Of a stretch of DNA of 64,000 nt, positions 8,179 through 16,122 are shown piece by piece. The notes beneath the pieces are model-generated. The model was not told the origin of the DNA. It did not search any database and saw nothing but the letters and a program-made list of their open reading frames with translations. Both the position numbers and the translations under genes were made by a program. Numbering within the stretch: the stretch's first letter is position 1; every line of letters begins with the position of its first letter. The stretch comes from an uncultured Caryophanales bacterium (GTDB lineage Bacteria; Bacillota_I; Bacilli_A; RF39; UBA660): contig CAMOVZ010000006.1 of the NCBI GenBank assembly GCA_946628045.1, forward strand, positions 5,707 through 69,706, given 5' to 3'.

Positions 8179-9729
8179 ATGATACAAAGACAAAAAGGTT
8201 GTAATGATATTTATGGAAGAGAAGCAAAGGTTTGGAAATACGTTGATACTGTAATTGATGCTTTAATGGAAAAGTATAATTATAATTATATTCGTACTCC
8301 AATATTTGAAGCTACAGAATTATTCCATAGAGGAGTAGGAGAAACTACAGATATCGTTACTAAAGAAAGCTATGATTTTGAAGATAAAGGAGGAAGAAAA
8401 ATAACACTTCGTCCTGAAGGAACTGCTGGAGTAGTACGTTCATTTATAGAAAATAAAATGTATGGAGATCCTAACCAACCAGTAAAAGTATACTATAATG
8501 GAACAATGTATCGTTATGAGCGTCCTCAATCAGGAAGAGATAGAGAATTAACTCAATTTGGTATGGAAATATTAGGTAGTGATGATCCACTAACAGATGC
8601 AGAAATAATTTCTGCTGCAGTAAATCTATATAAAATGTTAGGCTTAAAAGAAATAAAAGTTAATTTAAATACTTTAGGAGATACTGAGTCAAGAAATAAA
8701 TATAGAGAAGCTTTAATAGAATACTTTAAGCCACACATAAAAGATTTCTGTGAAGACTGTAATGAAAGACTTGAAAAAAATCCTTTAAGAATCTTAGATT
8801 GTAAAGTAGATAAAGATAATGAAGTATTAAAGAAAGCTCCTAAGACATTAGATTATTTAAATGAAGAGAGTAGAGATAGATTCGAAAAAGTTCAAGAATA
8901 CTTAGATATAATGCAAATTAATTATGAAATCAATCCTAATATAGTTAGAGGATTAGATTATTATAATCACACAGTATTTGAAATAGAAGCCAAAGTAGAA
9001 GGATTTGGTTCTAATAACGTAATAGGTGCAGGTGGAAGATATAACGGTTTAGTAAATCAATTAGATGGACCAGAAACACCATGTGTAGGATTTGCTTCAG
9101 GTATTGGTAGAATTGTAATGGCTTTAGAACTTGAAAAAGTAAAATTGCCAATAGTAGAAGATATAGATTTATTCATTATGTATGTAAATGAAGAAGAAAA
9201 GAAATATGCAGCATATTTAACACAAGAATTAAGATTAGCTGGATTTATTGTTGAAACAGAGTATACTGGTCGTGGATTAAAAGGTCAATTCAAACAAGCA
9301 GATAGATTAAATGCTAAATTTACTTGTGTATTAAATAGTGAAGATTTAAATAATAATGAAGTTAAAATTAAAAATAATAAAACAAAAGAAGAAGAAATAA
9401 TATCACTTGATGTATTAATTTATTACTTAGATGAAATGATTAATGCAGGTAGTGAAGATGAATGTGATTGTGGTTGTGAACATGATCATTGTCATTGCGA
9501 TGAAGATTGTGACTGTGGATGTAGAGAAGGTAAAGAATGCACTTGCGGTTGTGATGAAGATTGTGACTGTGGATGTAGAGAAGGTAAAGAATGCACTTGC
9601 GGTTGTGATGAAAATTGTGACTGTGGATGTGGGGAAGGAAAAGAATGCACTTGCGGTGGAGAATGTCACTGTAATGAAGGAAAAGAATGCACTTGTGGTG
9701 AAGATTGTCACTGTCATGAAGGGAAGTAA
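8179..9729 (+). CDS. hisS: Histidyl-tRNA synthetase with Cys-rich repeat tail
   Basis: A 516-residue class II synthetase that charges tRNA-His. The core is ordinary: motif 1 region QRQKGCNDIYG, motif 2 YRYERPQSGRDRE, the histidine signatures RGLDYYNHTVFE and GAGGRYNGL, motif 3 GFASGIGRIVMALE, and the anticodon-binding domain ending near residue 420. The oddity is about 90 extra residues, from SEDECDCGC to the stop, holding 28 cysteines and 6 histidines in repeats such as CDCGCREGKECTCGC. That composition resembles metallothioneins and should bind metal; nothing like it belongs to the standard family. RBS AAGGAGG precedes ATG 8179. Regulated by the upstream T-box; aspS follows after four bases. 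Confidence 0.95.
   Translation: MIQRQKGCNDIYGREAKVWKYVDTVIDALMEKYNYNYIRTPIFEATELFHRGVGETTDIVTKESYDFEDKGGRKITLRPEGTAGVVRSFIENKMYGDPNQPVKVYYNGTMYRYERPQSGRDRELTQFGMEILGSDDPLTDAEIISAAVNLYKMLGLKEIKVNLNTLGDTESRNKYREALIEYFKPHIKDFCEDCNERLEKNPLRILDCKVDKDNEVLKKAPKTLDYLNEESRDRFEKVQEYLDIMQINYEINPNIVRGLDYYNHTVFEIEAKVEGFGSNNVIGAGGRYNGLVNQLDGPETPCVGFASGIGRIVMALELEKVKLPIVEDIDLFIMYVNEEEKKYAAYLTQELRLAGFIVETEYTGRGLKGQFKQADRLNAKFTCVLNSEDLNNNEVKIKNNKTKEEEIISLDVLIYYLDEMINAGSEDECDCGCEHDHCHCDEDCDCGCREGKECTCGCDEDCDCGCREGKECTCGCDENCDCGCGEGKECTCGGECHCNEGKECTCGEDCHCHEGK
9499..9660 (+). repeat. Three 54-bp tandem repeats encoding the HisRS Cys tail
   Basis: Units at 9499-9552, 9553-9606 and 9607-9660. The first two are almost identical; the third has drifted. 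Each encodes 18 residues of the type DEDCDCGCREGKECTCGC. Shorter, decayed copies continue to 9726. The DNA is visibly richer in G and C than its surroundings and is open in several frames. Confidence 0.95.
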
Positions 9730-9733
9730 TAAA

Positions 9734-11047
9734 ATGAAAATAAATGTTAATGAATTAAATGAACATATTGGAGAAGAAATAGTATTTCAAGGATTTATTG
9801 ATGCTATTAGAGATAAAAAATGGGTAATGTTTGTAATACTTAGAGATGCTACTGGAAAAGTTCAAATGACAATAGAAAAGAGTGAAGAAGCAAATGCTTC
9901 ATTACTTGAAATAATGTCTAATACTAAAGTAGAATCTACTATTAAAGTAAAAGCTAAAGTTGTAGAAAACGAAGCTGTTAAATTAGGAGGAATTGAATTA
10001 ATTCCAACTAATATTGAAATAACTAGTAAAGCAGAAGATTTACCATTTGATTTTAATAACTTAGATGGCGTTAATATTGATACTAGAATGGATTACAAGT
10101 GGATTGATATGAGAAATCCAAGAAATACTTTAATTAGACAAGTAGAGTCATGCCTAACTGAAGCTATGAGAGAATATCTTTATAAAAATAACTTTACAGA
10201 AATACATTCACCTAAACTTATAGGTGCAGCATCTGAATCAGGTTCTGATGTCTTCGAAGTTAAGTATTTTGATAGAAAAGCTTATCTTGCTCAATCACCA
10301 CAATTTTATAAACAAATGGCTTTAGCTGGTGGACTTGATAGAGTATTTGAAGTAGGACCAGTATTCCGTGCAGAAAACTCAAATACAAACCGTCATGCTA
10401 CAGAATTTACTGGCTTTGACTTAGAGTTTGCATATATTGATTCATATGAAGATGTAATGAGTCTAGAAGAAGATTTACTTATTGCAGGTCTATCTAAAGT
10501 AAAAGAAAAATATGGTGATAAAATATTAGAAGTATTTGGTAAAGAAGTGATAGTTCCAACTAAACCATTTCCAAGAATTAAATTAAAAGATTTATATGAA
10601 AAACTACATGAGAAATATGGATTTGATATTCCTAAAGAAGATGTAGGAGATATGAATGCTGAAGCAGAAAAATTAACATATAGACTAGCACAAGAAGAAT
10701 ATAATTCAGAGTTTATGTTTATAGTTGATTATGCAGCTACAAAAAGACCTTTCTATCATATGAGGGATGAGAATGGTCGCTTACAAGGATATGATCTTAT
10801 TTGGAGAGGTACTGAAATCACAAGTGGTGCCCAACGTGAACACAGATACGAAGAGTTATGTAAAAACGCTAAAGAAAAAGGACTAGGAAAAGACGTTGAA
10901 TTCTATCTTCAATTCTTTAAGTATGGTTGTCCTCCACATGGTGGATTTGGAATTGGTCTAGATAGAATGGTTATGTTATTATTAGGATTATCAGGAATAA
11001 AAGAAACTCAATTCTTATTCCGTGGTCCTAATAGATTAAATCCGTAA
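9734..11047 (+). CDS. aspS: Aspartyl-tRNA synthetase, compact archaeal/eukaryotic type
   Basis: A 437-residue class II synthetase with N-terminal OB-fold anticodon domain (FQGFIDAIRDKKWVMFVILRD), the SPQFYKQM segment, motif 2 FRAENSNTNRHATEF, and motif 3 GIGLDRMVMLLLGL followed by FPRD-like LFRGPNRLNP. It lacks the large GAD insertion of the usual bacterial AspRS (about 590 residues), so it is the compact AspS2 form. AsnRS is the alternative, but TEFTGFDLEFAYIDSYEDVM and the tRNA-Asp T-box upstream favour aspartate. Whether it also charges tRNA-Asn cannot be decided here. ATG 9734 is chosen with GAAGGGA upstream; the frame is open much further back only because the hisS tail is open in all frames. 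Confidence 0.9.
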   Translation: MKINVNELNEHIGEEIVFQGFIDAIRDKKWVMFVILRDATGKVQMTIEKSEEANASLLEIMSNTKVESTIKVKAKVVENEAVKLGGIELIPTNIEITSKAEDLPFDFNNLDGVNIDTRMDYKWIDMRNPRNTLIRQVESCLTEAMREYLYKNNFTEIHSPKLIGAASESGSDVFEVKYFDRKAYLAQSPQFYKQMALAGGLDRVFEVGPVFRAENSNTNRHATEFTGFDLEFAYIDSYEDVMSLEEDLLIAGLSKVKEKYGDKILEVFGKEVIVPTKPFPRIKLKDLYEKLHEKYGFDIPKEDVGDMNAEAEKLTYRLAQEEYNSEFMFIVDYAATKRPFYHMRDENGRLQGYDLIWRGTEITSGAQREHRYEELCKNAKEKGLGKDVEFYLQFFKYGCPPHGGFGIGLDRMVMLLLGLSGIKETQFLFRGPNRLNP

Positions 11048-11060
11048 AGTATTGTAAATA

Positions 11061-11087
11061 AAGTATAGGTTTAACCTATACTTTTTT
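11061..11087 (+). terminator. Terminator of hisS-aspS
   Basis: An 11-bp perfect hairpin (AAGTATAGGTT / AACCTATACTT) followed by a T run. Confidence 0.9.
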
Positions 11088-11094
11088 ATTTTCA

Positions 11095-11115
11095 TGATAT
11101 ACTATAATTAGTATA
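11095..11115 (+). promoter_or_regulatory. Promoter with overlapping inverted repeat
   Basis: TGATATACT (extended -10) and TATAAT (11103) overlap a perfect inverted repeat, TATACTA-TAAT-TAGTATA (11098-11115), just before the surface-protein gene. The palindrome could be an operator, or simply an AT-rich coincidence. Confidence 0.45.
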
Positions 11116-11127
11116 GTAGGTGATTCC

Positions 11128-12891
11128 ATGAAAAAGAATAAAAAGCATAAATGGAAATATAGAGTAAATATAAAGAAAAAAATCTTAGTACTAGTAATAC
11201 TAGGAGTTACTTTGTTTATAGGATTAGGTTATTCCATATTAGAAAGTAATTTAAATGTTTTTGGAACTTTAATGGTAGGACAACCATTTGTAACAGTAAC
11301 ATTTGATGCAGATGGTGGAACAGTAACACCTTCCTCAAAAAACTATATAAGAAATAATAATTATATAGATTTACCTACACCTACAAAACAAGGCTATGAT
11401 TTTTTAGGATGGAATGGTAAAAATTTATTAAATTATAATGATTTAACTAATATAAGTGGTGGAGATAGTGGGATAACAATAGATAATGATGGTAGTATAA
11501 GTGATACTACTCCAACTACAGATGATAGAGGACCCGATTATGACGATAACGAAGGTTGGAGGGTAAATTTATCACAAGGAACATATACAATATCATTAAA
11601 TTTTTCTCAACAATCTACTAATAATTACAGTGAACTTAAAGTTGTGGATGGAGATTATAATAAATATTGTAGCGATAGTATAAAAAATGAAGATAATCAT
11701 ACTTGTACTTTTGATTTAGCCGACAAACAAACTATTAATGTAGTAATAAAAGGATATGATGGTATATATAAAGTGCAATTAGAAGAAGGAGAAGAAGCAA
11801 CATCTTGGGAACCATACTATATAACAAATGATACACCAATAACACAAACAACAAACCATACATTAAAGGCAATATGGAAATTACATGAATATGTTGTTAG
11901 TTTTAATGCTAACGGAGGTAGTGGTGGGCAATCAACTAATGTATCGGCAATATATAATGAACCAATGCCAGCAATATCCACAACATCACCAACAAGAAGT
12001 GGTTATAGTTTTCTAGGGTGGTATGATGATGCTGATTATACTAAAGGAACACAATACTATGATAAAAATGCTAATAGTGTAAGAAATTATGATAAAACAA
12101 ATAATCTAATTCTATATGCTGGATGGAGTAATGGTTTAGAAGTAGGAGATTATTTTACATTAGTACCAGATGCAGCAACAGCAAAAAGCAACGTACAATA
12201 TATTTCTTGTAATACTCCAACAGCAGATCAAACTCTTTGGAGAGTAATAAATGTAAATAATGATAAAACTGTAGAAGCAGTAAGCGAATATGTTTCAACT
12301 AATAATGCCTCAATAGCTGGAATGCCTACTGGATATAAAGATTTTGTTGCTGGACTACAATCTATAGCAAGTAATTATGCAAAAAGTGGATACACAATAG
12401 CAACTCGTATGTTTGGGTTCGATGGACAAACTCTTTCCATATCAGATGCATCAGAATTTACTTCAAATACATCAACAACATATACAATCCCAACACCAAC
12501 ACCAGATACAGGAACAGGTGAAGAGTATGGTGATGGAGTGTTTGGAGATAGCTTATACCTAAGAGATTATCAGTTAGTAAGTGCTGTATATATGACAGAT
12601 ACTACAACGTATGGATCTTCTGGATTAATTGCTTATGACAAAGAAAACACTGCTAAAGAATATTTTATAACATCACGTTATTATACTTGGTCCAGATTTG
12701 CAGGAAAATCTTTTTCAGCACGATACATTGATACTAGTGGCAACATAAAAAGTCAATATATTGTCCATTACTATAGTAACTGGGATTATAATAGCGCTAA
12801 TTATGCAGTGCGTCCTATAATAACTCTAAGATCCGGTATTACTATAGCTAGTGGAACTGGAACAAAAAATGATCCATTTAATTTAAATTAA
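11128..12891 (+). CDS. Membrane-anchored surface protein with InlB B-repeats
   Basis: A 587-residue exported protein. A Lys-rich N-terminus is followed by one hydrophobic helix (about 20-38) that could be signal or anchor. Two Listeria-Bacteroides (InlB B / Flg_new) repeats are visible: VTVTFDADGGTV with GYDFLGW, and YVVSFNANGGSGG with GYSFLGWYDDADY and LYAGW. The first repeat is split after GYDFLGW by about 140 residues of beta-rich sequence ending KVQLEEGEEATSWEPY, typical of carbohydrate-binding-like modules, before resuming at TLKAIW. The C-terminal 260 residues end NYAVRPIITL and GTGTKNDPF, a lectin-like tail resembling DUF6273 proteins. No LPXTG is present. Probably an adhesin; co-transcribed with the next gene. 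Confidence 0.8.
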   Translation: MKKNKKHKWKYRVNIKKKILVLVILGVTLFIGLGYSILESNLNVFGTLMVGQPFVTVTFDADGGTVTPSSKNYIRNNNYIDLPTPTKQGYDFLGWNGKNLLNYNDLTNISGGDSGITIDNDGSISDTTPTTDDRGPDYDDNEGWRVNLSQGTYTISLNFSQQSTNNYSELKVVDGDYNKYCSDSIKNEDNHTCTFDLADKQTINVVIKGYDGIYKVQLEEGEEATSWEPYYITNDTPITQTTNHTLKAIWKLHEYVVSFNANGGSGGQSTNVSAIYNEPMPAISTTSPTRSGYSFLGWYDDADYTKGTQYYDKNANSVRNYDKTNNLILYAGWSNGLEVGDYFTLVPDAATAKSNVQYISCNTPTADQTLWRVINVNNDKTVEAVSEYVSTNNASIAGMPTGYKDFVAGLQSIASNYAKSGYTIATRMFGFDGQTLSISDASEFTSNTSTTYTIPTPTPDTGTGEEYGDGVFGDSLYLRDYQLVSAVYMTDTTTYGSSGLIAYDKENTAKEYFITSRYYTWSRFAGKSFSARYIDTSGNIKSQYIVHYYSNWDYNSANYAVRPIITLRSGITIASGTGTKNDPFNLN

Positions 12892-12910
12892 AATATAGAA
12901 AGGTGATAAT

Positions 12911-13474
12911 ATGACTAAGACTAAGAATAAATTTAATGTAATTAAAGAAATAAAAAATCATGAAAAAAAATATACAATTTTCTTAGTTGTATTATTTATC
13001 TTTTTAATTTTATTTACTGGATATTGTATATTATCTATTGATAATAAAAAATTAACAAATAATACAAAATCTATAAATTATAGATACAATTCATTATCTA
13101 GTTCATTTCAAATAATCACATTAACTAATAAAAATATAATGGATGATATAAGTGGATTGAATACTAATAAAGTATTAATACATATAGAAAATAGTACTAA
13201 TAAAAACTACGATTATAAAATAGTTCTAAAAAAAGATAAATCAACAACTAAAATGTGTAGTTGTCCAGAACACAATGATGACTATAAATATATAAAATAT
13301 TCTATTAATGGAAAAAATGTATTAAAACTAGATAGTAACTATGTTATATATAAAGGTACTTTAAAGAAAGATGAAAAAAAAGATTTATTAGTAAATATAT
13401 GGCTAGATCAATCTACAAATAATGATTATCATTATCATGGATATTTTAAAGTAGAAAAGATAAATCAAGATTAA
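12911..13474 (+). CDS. Single-span membrane protein, unknown function
   Basis: A 187-residue protein: basic cytosolic tail (1-22), one membrane helix (YTIFLVVLFIFLILFTGYCIL) and an extracytoplasmic domain of about 140 residues. That domain looks beta-rich and contains KVLIHIENSTNKNYDYKIVLKKD, reminiscent of TasA/camelysin-like ectodomains, and a CSCPEHND cysteine pair. I do not recognise a family. It starts 19 bases after the InlB-repeat gene with RBS AAAGGTGAT, so the two likely form one operon; a role in anchoring or secreting that surface protein is inference only. Confidence 0.7.
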   Translation: MTKTKNKFNVIKEIKNHEKKYTIFLVVLFIFLILFTGYCILSIDNKKLTNNTKSINYRYNSLSSSFQIITLTNKNIMDDISGLNTNKVLIHIENSTNKNYDYKIVLKKDKSTTKMCSCPEHNDDYKYIKYSINGKNVLKLDSNYVIYKGTLKKDEKKDLLVNIWLDQSTNNDYHYHGYFKVEKINQD

Positions 13475-13495
13475 ATTAAATCTTGATTTTTATTT
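13462..13495. terminator. Bidirectional terminator
   Basis: AAATCAAGATT and AATCTTGATTT form an 11-bp stem between convergent genes, with A and T runs on the two sides. Confidence 0.85.
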
Positions 13496-14242
13496 TAAAT
13501 ATTTTTCTAATATTTTATTAGTTAAATAAGGATTATCTAGATAAGAAAAATGATTTGAATTTTTATATATAATTAATCCTGAATTTTTAATTATTTTATT
13601 TAAATAGTAAGCATCTTTTAAAGGAGTATCTAAATCATTTTCTCCCCATATAATTAATGTATCAGTTTCAATACTTTTATAATATTTAGATAAATTTACT
13701 TTTATTATATTTTGAAAAGTTAATCTCATAGTATTAGGAATATTTCTATAATCTATAGAAGAAAATTTTGAAAGTAAAATCTGTCTATATTTTTCTTGTT
13801 TTAATTTAGGTAATAAGTATGTCAATTTTTTTAATAATTTATATAATTTATTTTTCATAAATAATTTTAAATTAAATCTCTTAATCCCAGCTACATCAAA
13901 AAGTATTAGCTTTTTTACTTTTAATTTATATTTAGATATCAATATTGAAGATATTCTTCCACCAAAAGAATGAGCTATTAAACTTATATTATTTATATTA
14001 TTATCTTTTATAAAATTATATATTAAATCTGCATAATCATATATAGTTAATTCTTTATTTGGAATAGGACTATTTCCAAAAGATGGATAATCTATTATAT
14101 ATATTTTATATTTATCTTTTAATAGATTAATTATATTTATAAATGTATTTCTAGTATTACCCCAACCAGGTAATATTAAAATAGTTTTTTTACTATTTCC
14201 ATATGTTTCATAGTATATAGATAAATCGTTATATTTATACAT
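13490..14242 (-). CDS. Alpha/beta hydrolase
   Basis: A 250-residue alpha/beta-hydrolase fold protein. The oxyanion region ILILPGWGNTR, the nucleophile elbow AHSFGGR (Ser92), the acid strand LIIWGENDLDTP and the terminal histidine in SNHFSYLDNP form a complete catalytic triad. A Lys-rich cap region lies between. No signal peptide is seen, so it is cytosolic. Substrate cannot be told: esterases, lipases and C-C hydrolases share this pattern. It is a single-gene unit facing the surface-protein operon. Confidence 0.88.
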   Translation of the reverse strand: MYKYNDLSIYYETYGNSKKTILILPGWGNTRNTFINIINLLKDKYKIYIIDYPSFGNSPIPNKELTIYDYADLIYNFIKDNNINNISLIAHSFGGRISSILISKYKLKVKKLILFDVAGIKRFNLKLFMKNKLYKLLKKLTYLLPKLKQEKYRQILLSKFSSIDYRNIPNTMRLTFQNIIKVNLSKYYKSIETDTLIIWGENDLDTPLKDAYYLNKIIKNSGLIIYKNSNHFSYLDNPYLTNKILEKYLK

Positions 14243-14290
14243 ATATTCACCTATAGTAATTTATGAAAATATAAAAATAGTGTGAAATAC

Positions 14291-14320
14291 TTGTCTTTTA
14301 AATCTTTAATATAGTATAAT
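14291..14320 (+). promoter_or_regulatory. Promoter of 6S RNA
   Basis: TTGTCT (14291-14296) and TATAAT (14315-14320) with an 18-base spacer; the first base of the RNA would be G14327. Confidence 0.7.
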
Positions 14321-14326
14321 TAAATT

Positions 14327-14506
14327 GTCAGAGAGATACGAACAGGCACATATAAAACCGACTATAATAACGATACGGGAGTTCGGATCAGTTATCCGTG
14401 TTGAATGCCTATTTTTAATGGGAATCCTAAAGATAGCGTATGGACACCCACCTGGTCATAAGATTAGGTTTTATCGTTCGCCCAAGACGGTCCCTCTGAC
14501 TTTTTT
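14327..14506 (+). ncRNA. ssrS: 6S RNA
   Basis: About 180 bases between a promoter and a T run, with no credible ribosome binding site. The ends pair (GTCAGAG 14327 with CTCTGAC 14494), followed by CGAAC/GTTCG and ATAAAACC (14352) / GGTTTTAT (14467). The 3' half has the conserved 6S stretch: GAATCCTAAAG, GCG, then GACACCCACCTGG, which I can align by eye to the E. coli 6S segment with GAAGCC, UUAAAAC and GACACAUUCACCU. 6S RNA mimics an open promoter and holds the housekeeping RNA polymerase in stationary phase. The more balanced base composition also stands out from neighbouring genes. A covariance-model search would settle it. Confidence 0.85.
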
Positions 14507-14507
14507 T
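14491..14507 (+). terminator. 3' end of 6S RNA
   Basis: The closing stem strand CCCTCTGAC is followed directly by seven T bases, so the terminal 6S helix doubles as terminator. Confidence 0.65.
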
Positions 14508-14508
14508 G

Positions 14509-14537
14509 TTGATTTTTAAACATATTTATGATATTAT
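14509..14537 (+). promoter_or_regulatory. Promoter downstream of 6S RNA
   Basis: TTGATT (14509-14514) and TATTAT (14532-14537) with 17-base spacing, about 36 bases before the next start codon. Confidence 0.65.
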
Positions 14538-14573
14538 AGTTCTTGCCCGTAAAGGATGTAAGAGGTGATATTA

Positions 14574-15419
14574 ATGTTGATACTACCGATTGTTAATAGA
14601 AATCGAGTTATGAACGTTGAAATTAGACTTAGAAATGCAAGAAAAATAAAAACAGATGTTTTTTATAGAGATGCTTCAGAAAGTGATATCATTGTAAATA
14701 GAGAAAAATTTTCTGATTCCACTTTTAAAGATTTAAGAGAAGAAAATGCTCCAACAGATTTCATTAGATCTAAATCAATTTTATATCCTAGAAATTTCTT
14801 AGTAACAACAAAGCAAAGAACTGATTCAAAAAATTATGATGTATATGAAGTAAGTCAACCTCCTAGAAAAGTAAATACATGTTTAGATAAATTATATGGA
14901 AAAGCAATCACAGACTTAAGAAAGAAAATTCCAGGTGTTAAAAATAGAGGAAGATATGTATCTTTTGAAAAATTAGGTATGAATGATTATTTAACTGATG
15001 AGAAAATAGCTAAACTACAAAGAGTAGTAAAAGAAGAACGAGACCAAACAAAATGGCCTGAATTATTTGAAAAAGAAGGTATTTCAGATATATCTAATAC
15101 ATTAGATTTTATTAATAACTTTGAATGTACTGTAGTAAGTGATACAACTATTCCAGAAGATAGTATGAAGGATACATTAAAATCATTAGAAATAATTAAT
15201 ACTAGAGATTATAAAAACTTAAATAATTATTATAAAATGGCTAAAAGAAATGCAGATATATATACTAAAATATCTTATATAAATAAAATCATGTATGATA
15301 AACCATTAACTTTAATTCAATCAGAAAAACAAAAACAATTAATAAAGAAACAAAATGAAGTTTATAAACCTGTTCAATTAACTGGTTTAATTGGTGAAAT
15401 TGATGAAAGAGTTGCATAA
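14574..15419 (+). CDS. Conserved-looking protein of unknown function
   Basis: A 281-residue soluble protein with no signal peptide or membrane helix and no motif I recognise. It is rich in Lys, Asn and Asp; the middle part (YGKAITDLRKKIPGVKN, GMNDYLTDEKIAKLQRVV) looks helical. RBS AGAGGTG favours ATG 14574 over an in-frame GTG at 14565. The last 17 bases overlap tcdA, implying translational coupling and possibly a link to tRNA modification, but that is only context. Confidence 0.6.
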   Translation: MLILPIVNRNRVMNVEIRLRNARKIKTDVFYRDASESDIIVNREKFSDSTFKDLREENAPTDFIRSKSILYPRNFLVTTKQRTDSKNYDVYEVSQPPRKVNTCLDKLYGKAITDLRKKIPGVKNRGRYVSFEKLGMNDYLTDEKIAKLQRVVKEERDQTKWPELFEKEGISDISNTLDFINNFECTVVSDTTIPEDSMKDTLKSLEIINTRDYKNLNNYYKMAKRNADIYTKISYINKIMYDKPLTLIQSEKQKQLIKKQNEVYKPVQLTGLIGEIDERVA

Positions 15420-16095
15420 ATTTAGTCGATTAGAAAAAATTATTGGTACAGATGCCTTAACAAATTTACAAAATAAAAGTGTACTTATATTAGGAGTAGG
15501 TGGAGTAGGAGGATACACAGTAGAATCCTTAGCTCGTAGTAATATAGGTACACTTATTTTAGTGGATTATGATAAAGTTGATGAAACTAATATAAATAGA
15601 CAAATAGTAGCATTAACATCTACTATAGGTAAAAGTAAAGTAGATGTATTAGAAGAGCGAATTAAAGATATAAATAGTGATTGTAAAGTAATAAAAGTAA
15701 ATAAGTTTATAGATGAAAATAATTTCTTAGAATTATTTAATAACAAAATAGATTACTTTGTAGATGCATGTGATACAGTATTAGTTAAAAAAATAGTAAT
15801 AAAAGAATGTTTGAAAAGAAATATACCTTTTATTAGTTCAATGGGTACTGGTAATAAATTAGATCCATCTAAGTTAGAAATAACAGATATTAGAAAAACA
15901 GTTAATGATCCATTAGCTAGAATATTAAGAAAATTTATTAAAGATGAAAAAATTAATAAAAAAGTTATGGTATTAAGTTCCAAAGAGCTTCCTATTAAAA
16001 CAGGTGATAGAACACCAGGAAGTAGTGCATTTGTACCAAGTAGTGCAGGATTATTAATTGCTAGTTACATAGTAAGAAGTTTTATAGAAAAATAA
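15403..16095 (+). CDS. tcdA: tRNA threonylcarbamoyladenosine dehydratase
   Basis: A 230-residue ThiF/E1-like ATPase. The nucleotide-binding GVGGVGGYTVESLARS, the strand LILVDYDKVDETNINRQ and SSMGTGNKLDPSKLEITDI match TcdA (CsdL/YgdL), which cyclises t6A37 to ct6A in ANN-decoding tRNAs using ATP. C-terminal GDRTPGSSAFVPSSAGLLIAS also fits the family. GGTGA sits five bases before ATG 15403; a TTG at 15391 is less likely. It overlaps the preceding unknown gene. Confidence 0.92.
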   Translation: MKELHKFSRLEKIIGTDALTNLQNKSVLILGVGGVGGYTVESLARSNIGTLILVDYDKVDETNINRQIVALTSTIGKSKVDVLEERIKDINSDCKVIKVNKFIDENNFLELFNNKIDYFVDACDTVLVKKIVIKECLKRNIPFISSMGTGNKLDPSKLEITDIRKTVNDPLARILRKFIKDEKINKKVMVLSSKELPIKTGDRTPGSSAFVPSSAGLLIASYIVRSFIEK

Positions 16096-16121
16096 AAAGA
16101 ACTAATTTTAGTTCTTTTTTT
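16096..16121. terminator. Bidirectional terminator between tcdA and lexA
   Basis: AAAGAACTAA / TTAGTTCTTT hairpin with T run on the + strand and A run upstream; the two genes converge here. Confidence 0.85.
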
Positions 16122-16122
16122 A

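Noticed and set aside
9427..9733. Long open frames on both strands through the hisS tail
   Set aside because: The repeats lack stops in several frames. Only the HisRS frame is continuous with a known protein, and the aspS frame has its natural start at 9734.
14325..14519. A 64-codon open frame across 14325-14519
   Set aside because: It lies wholly over the 6S RNA, has no ribosome binding site and its base composition follows RNA structure, not codon use.
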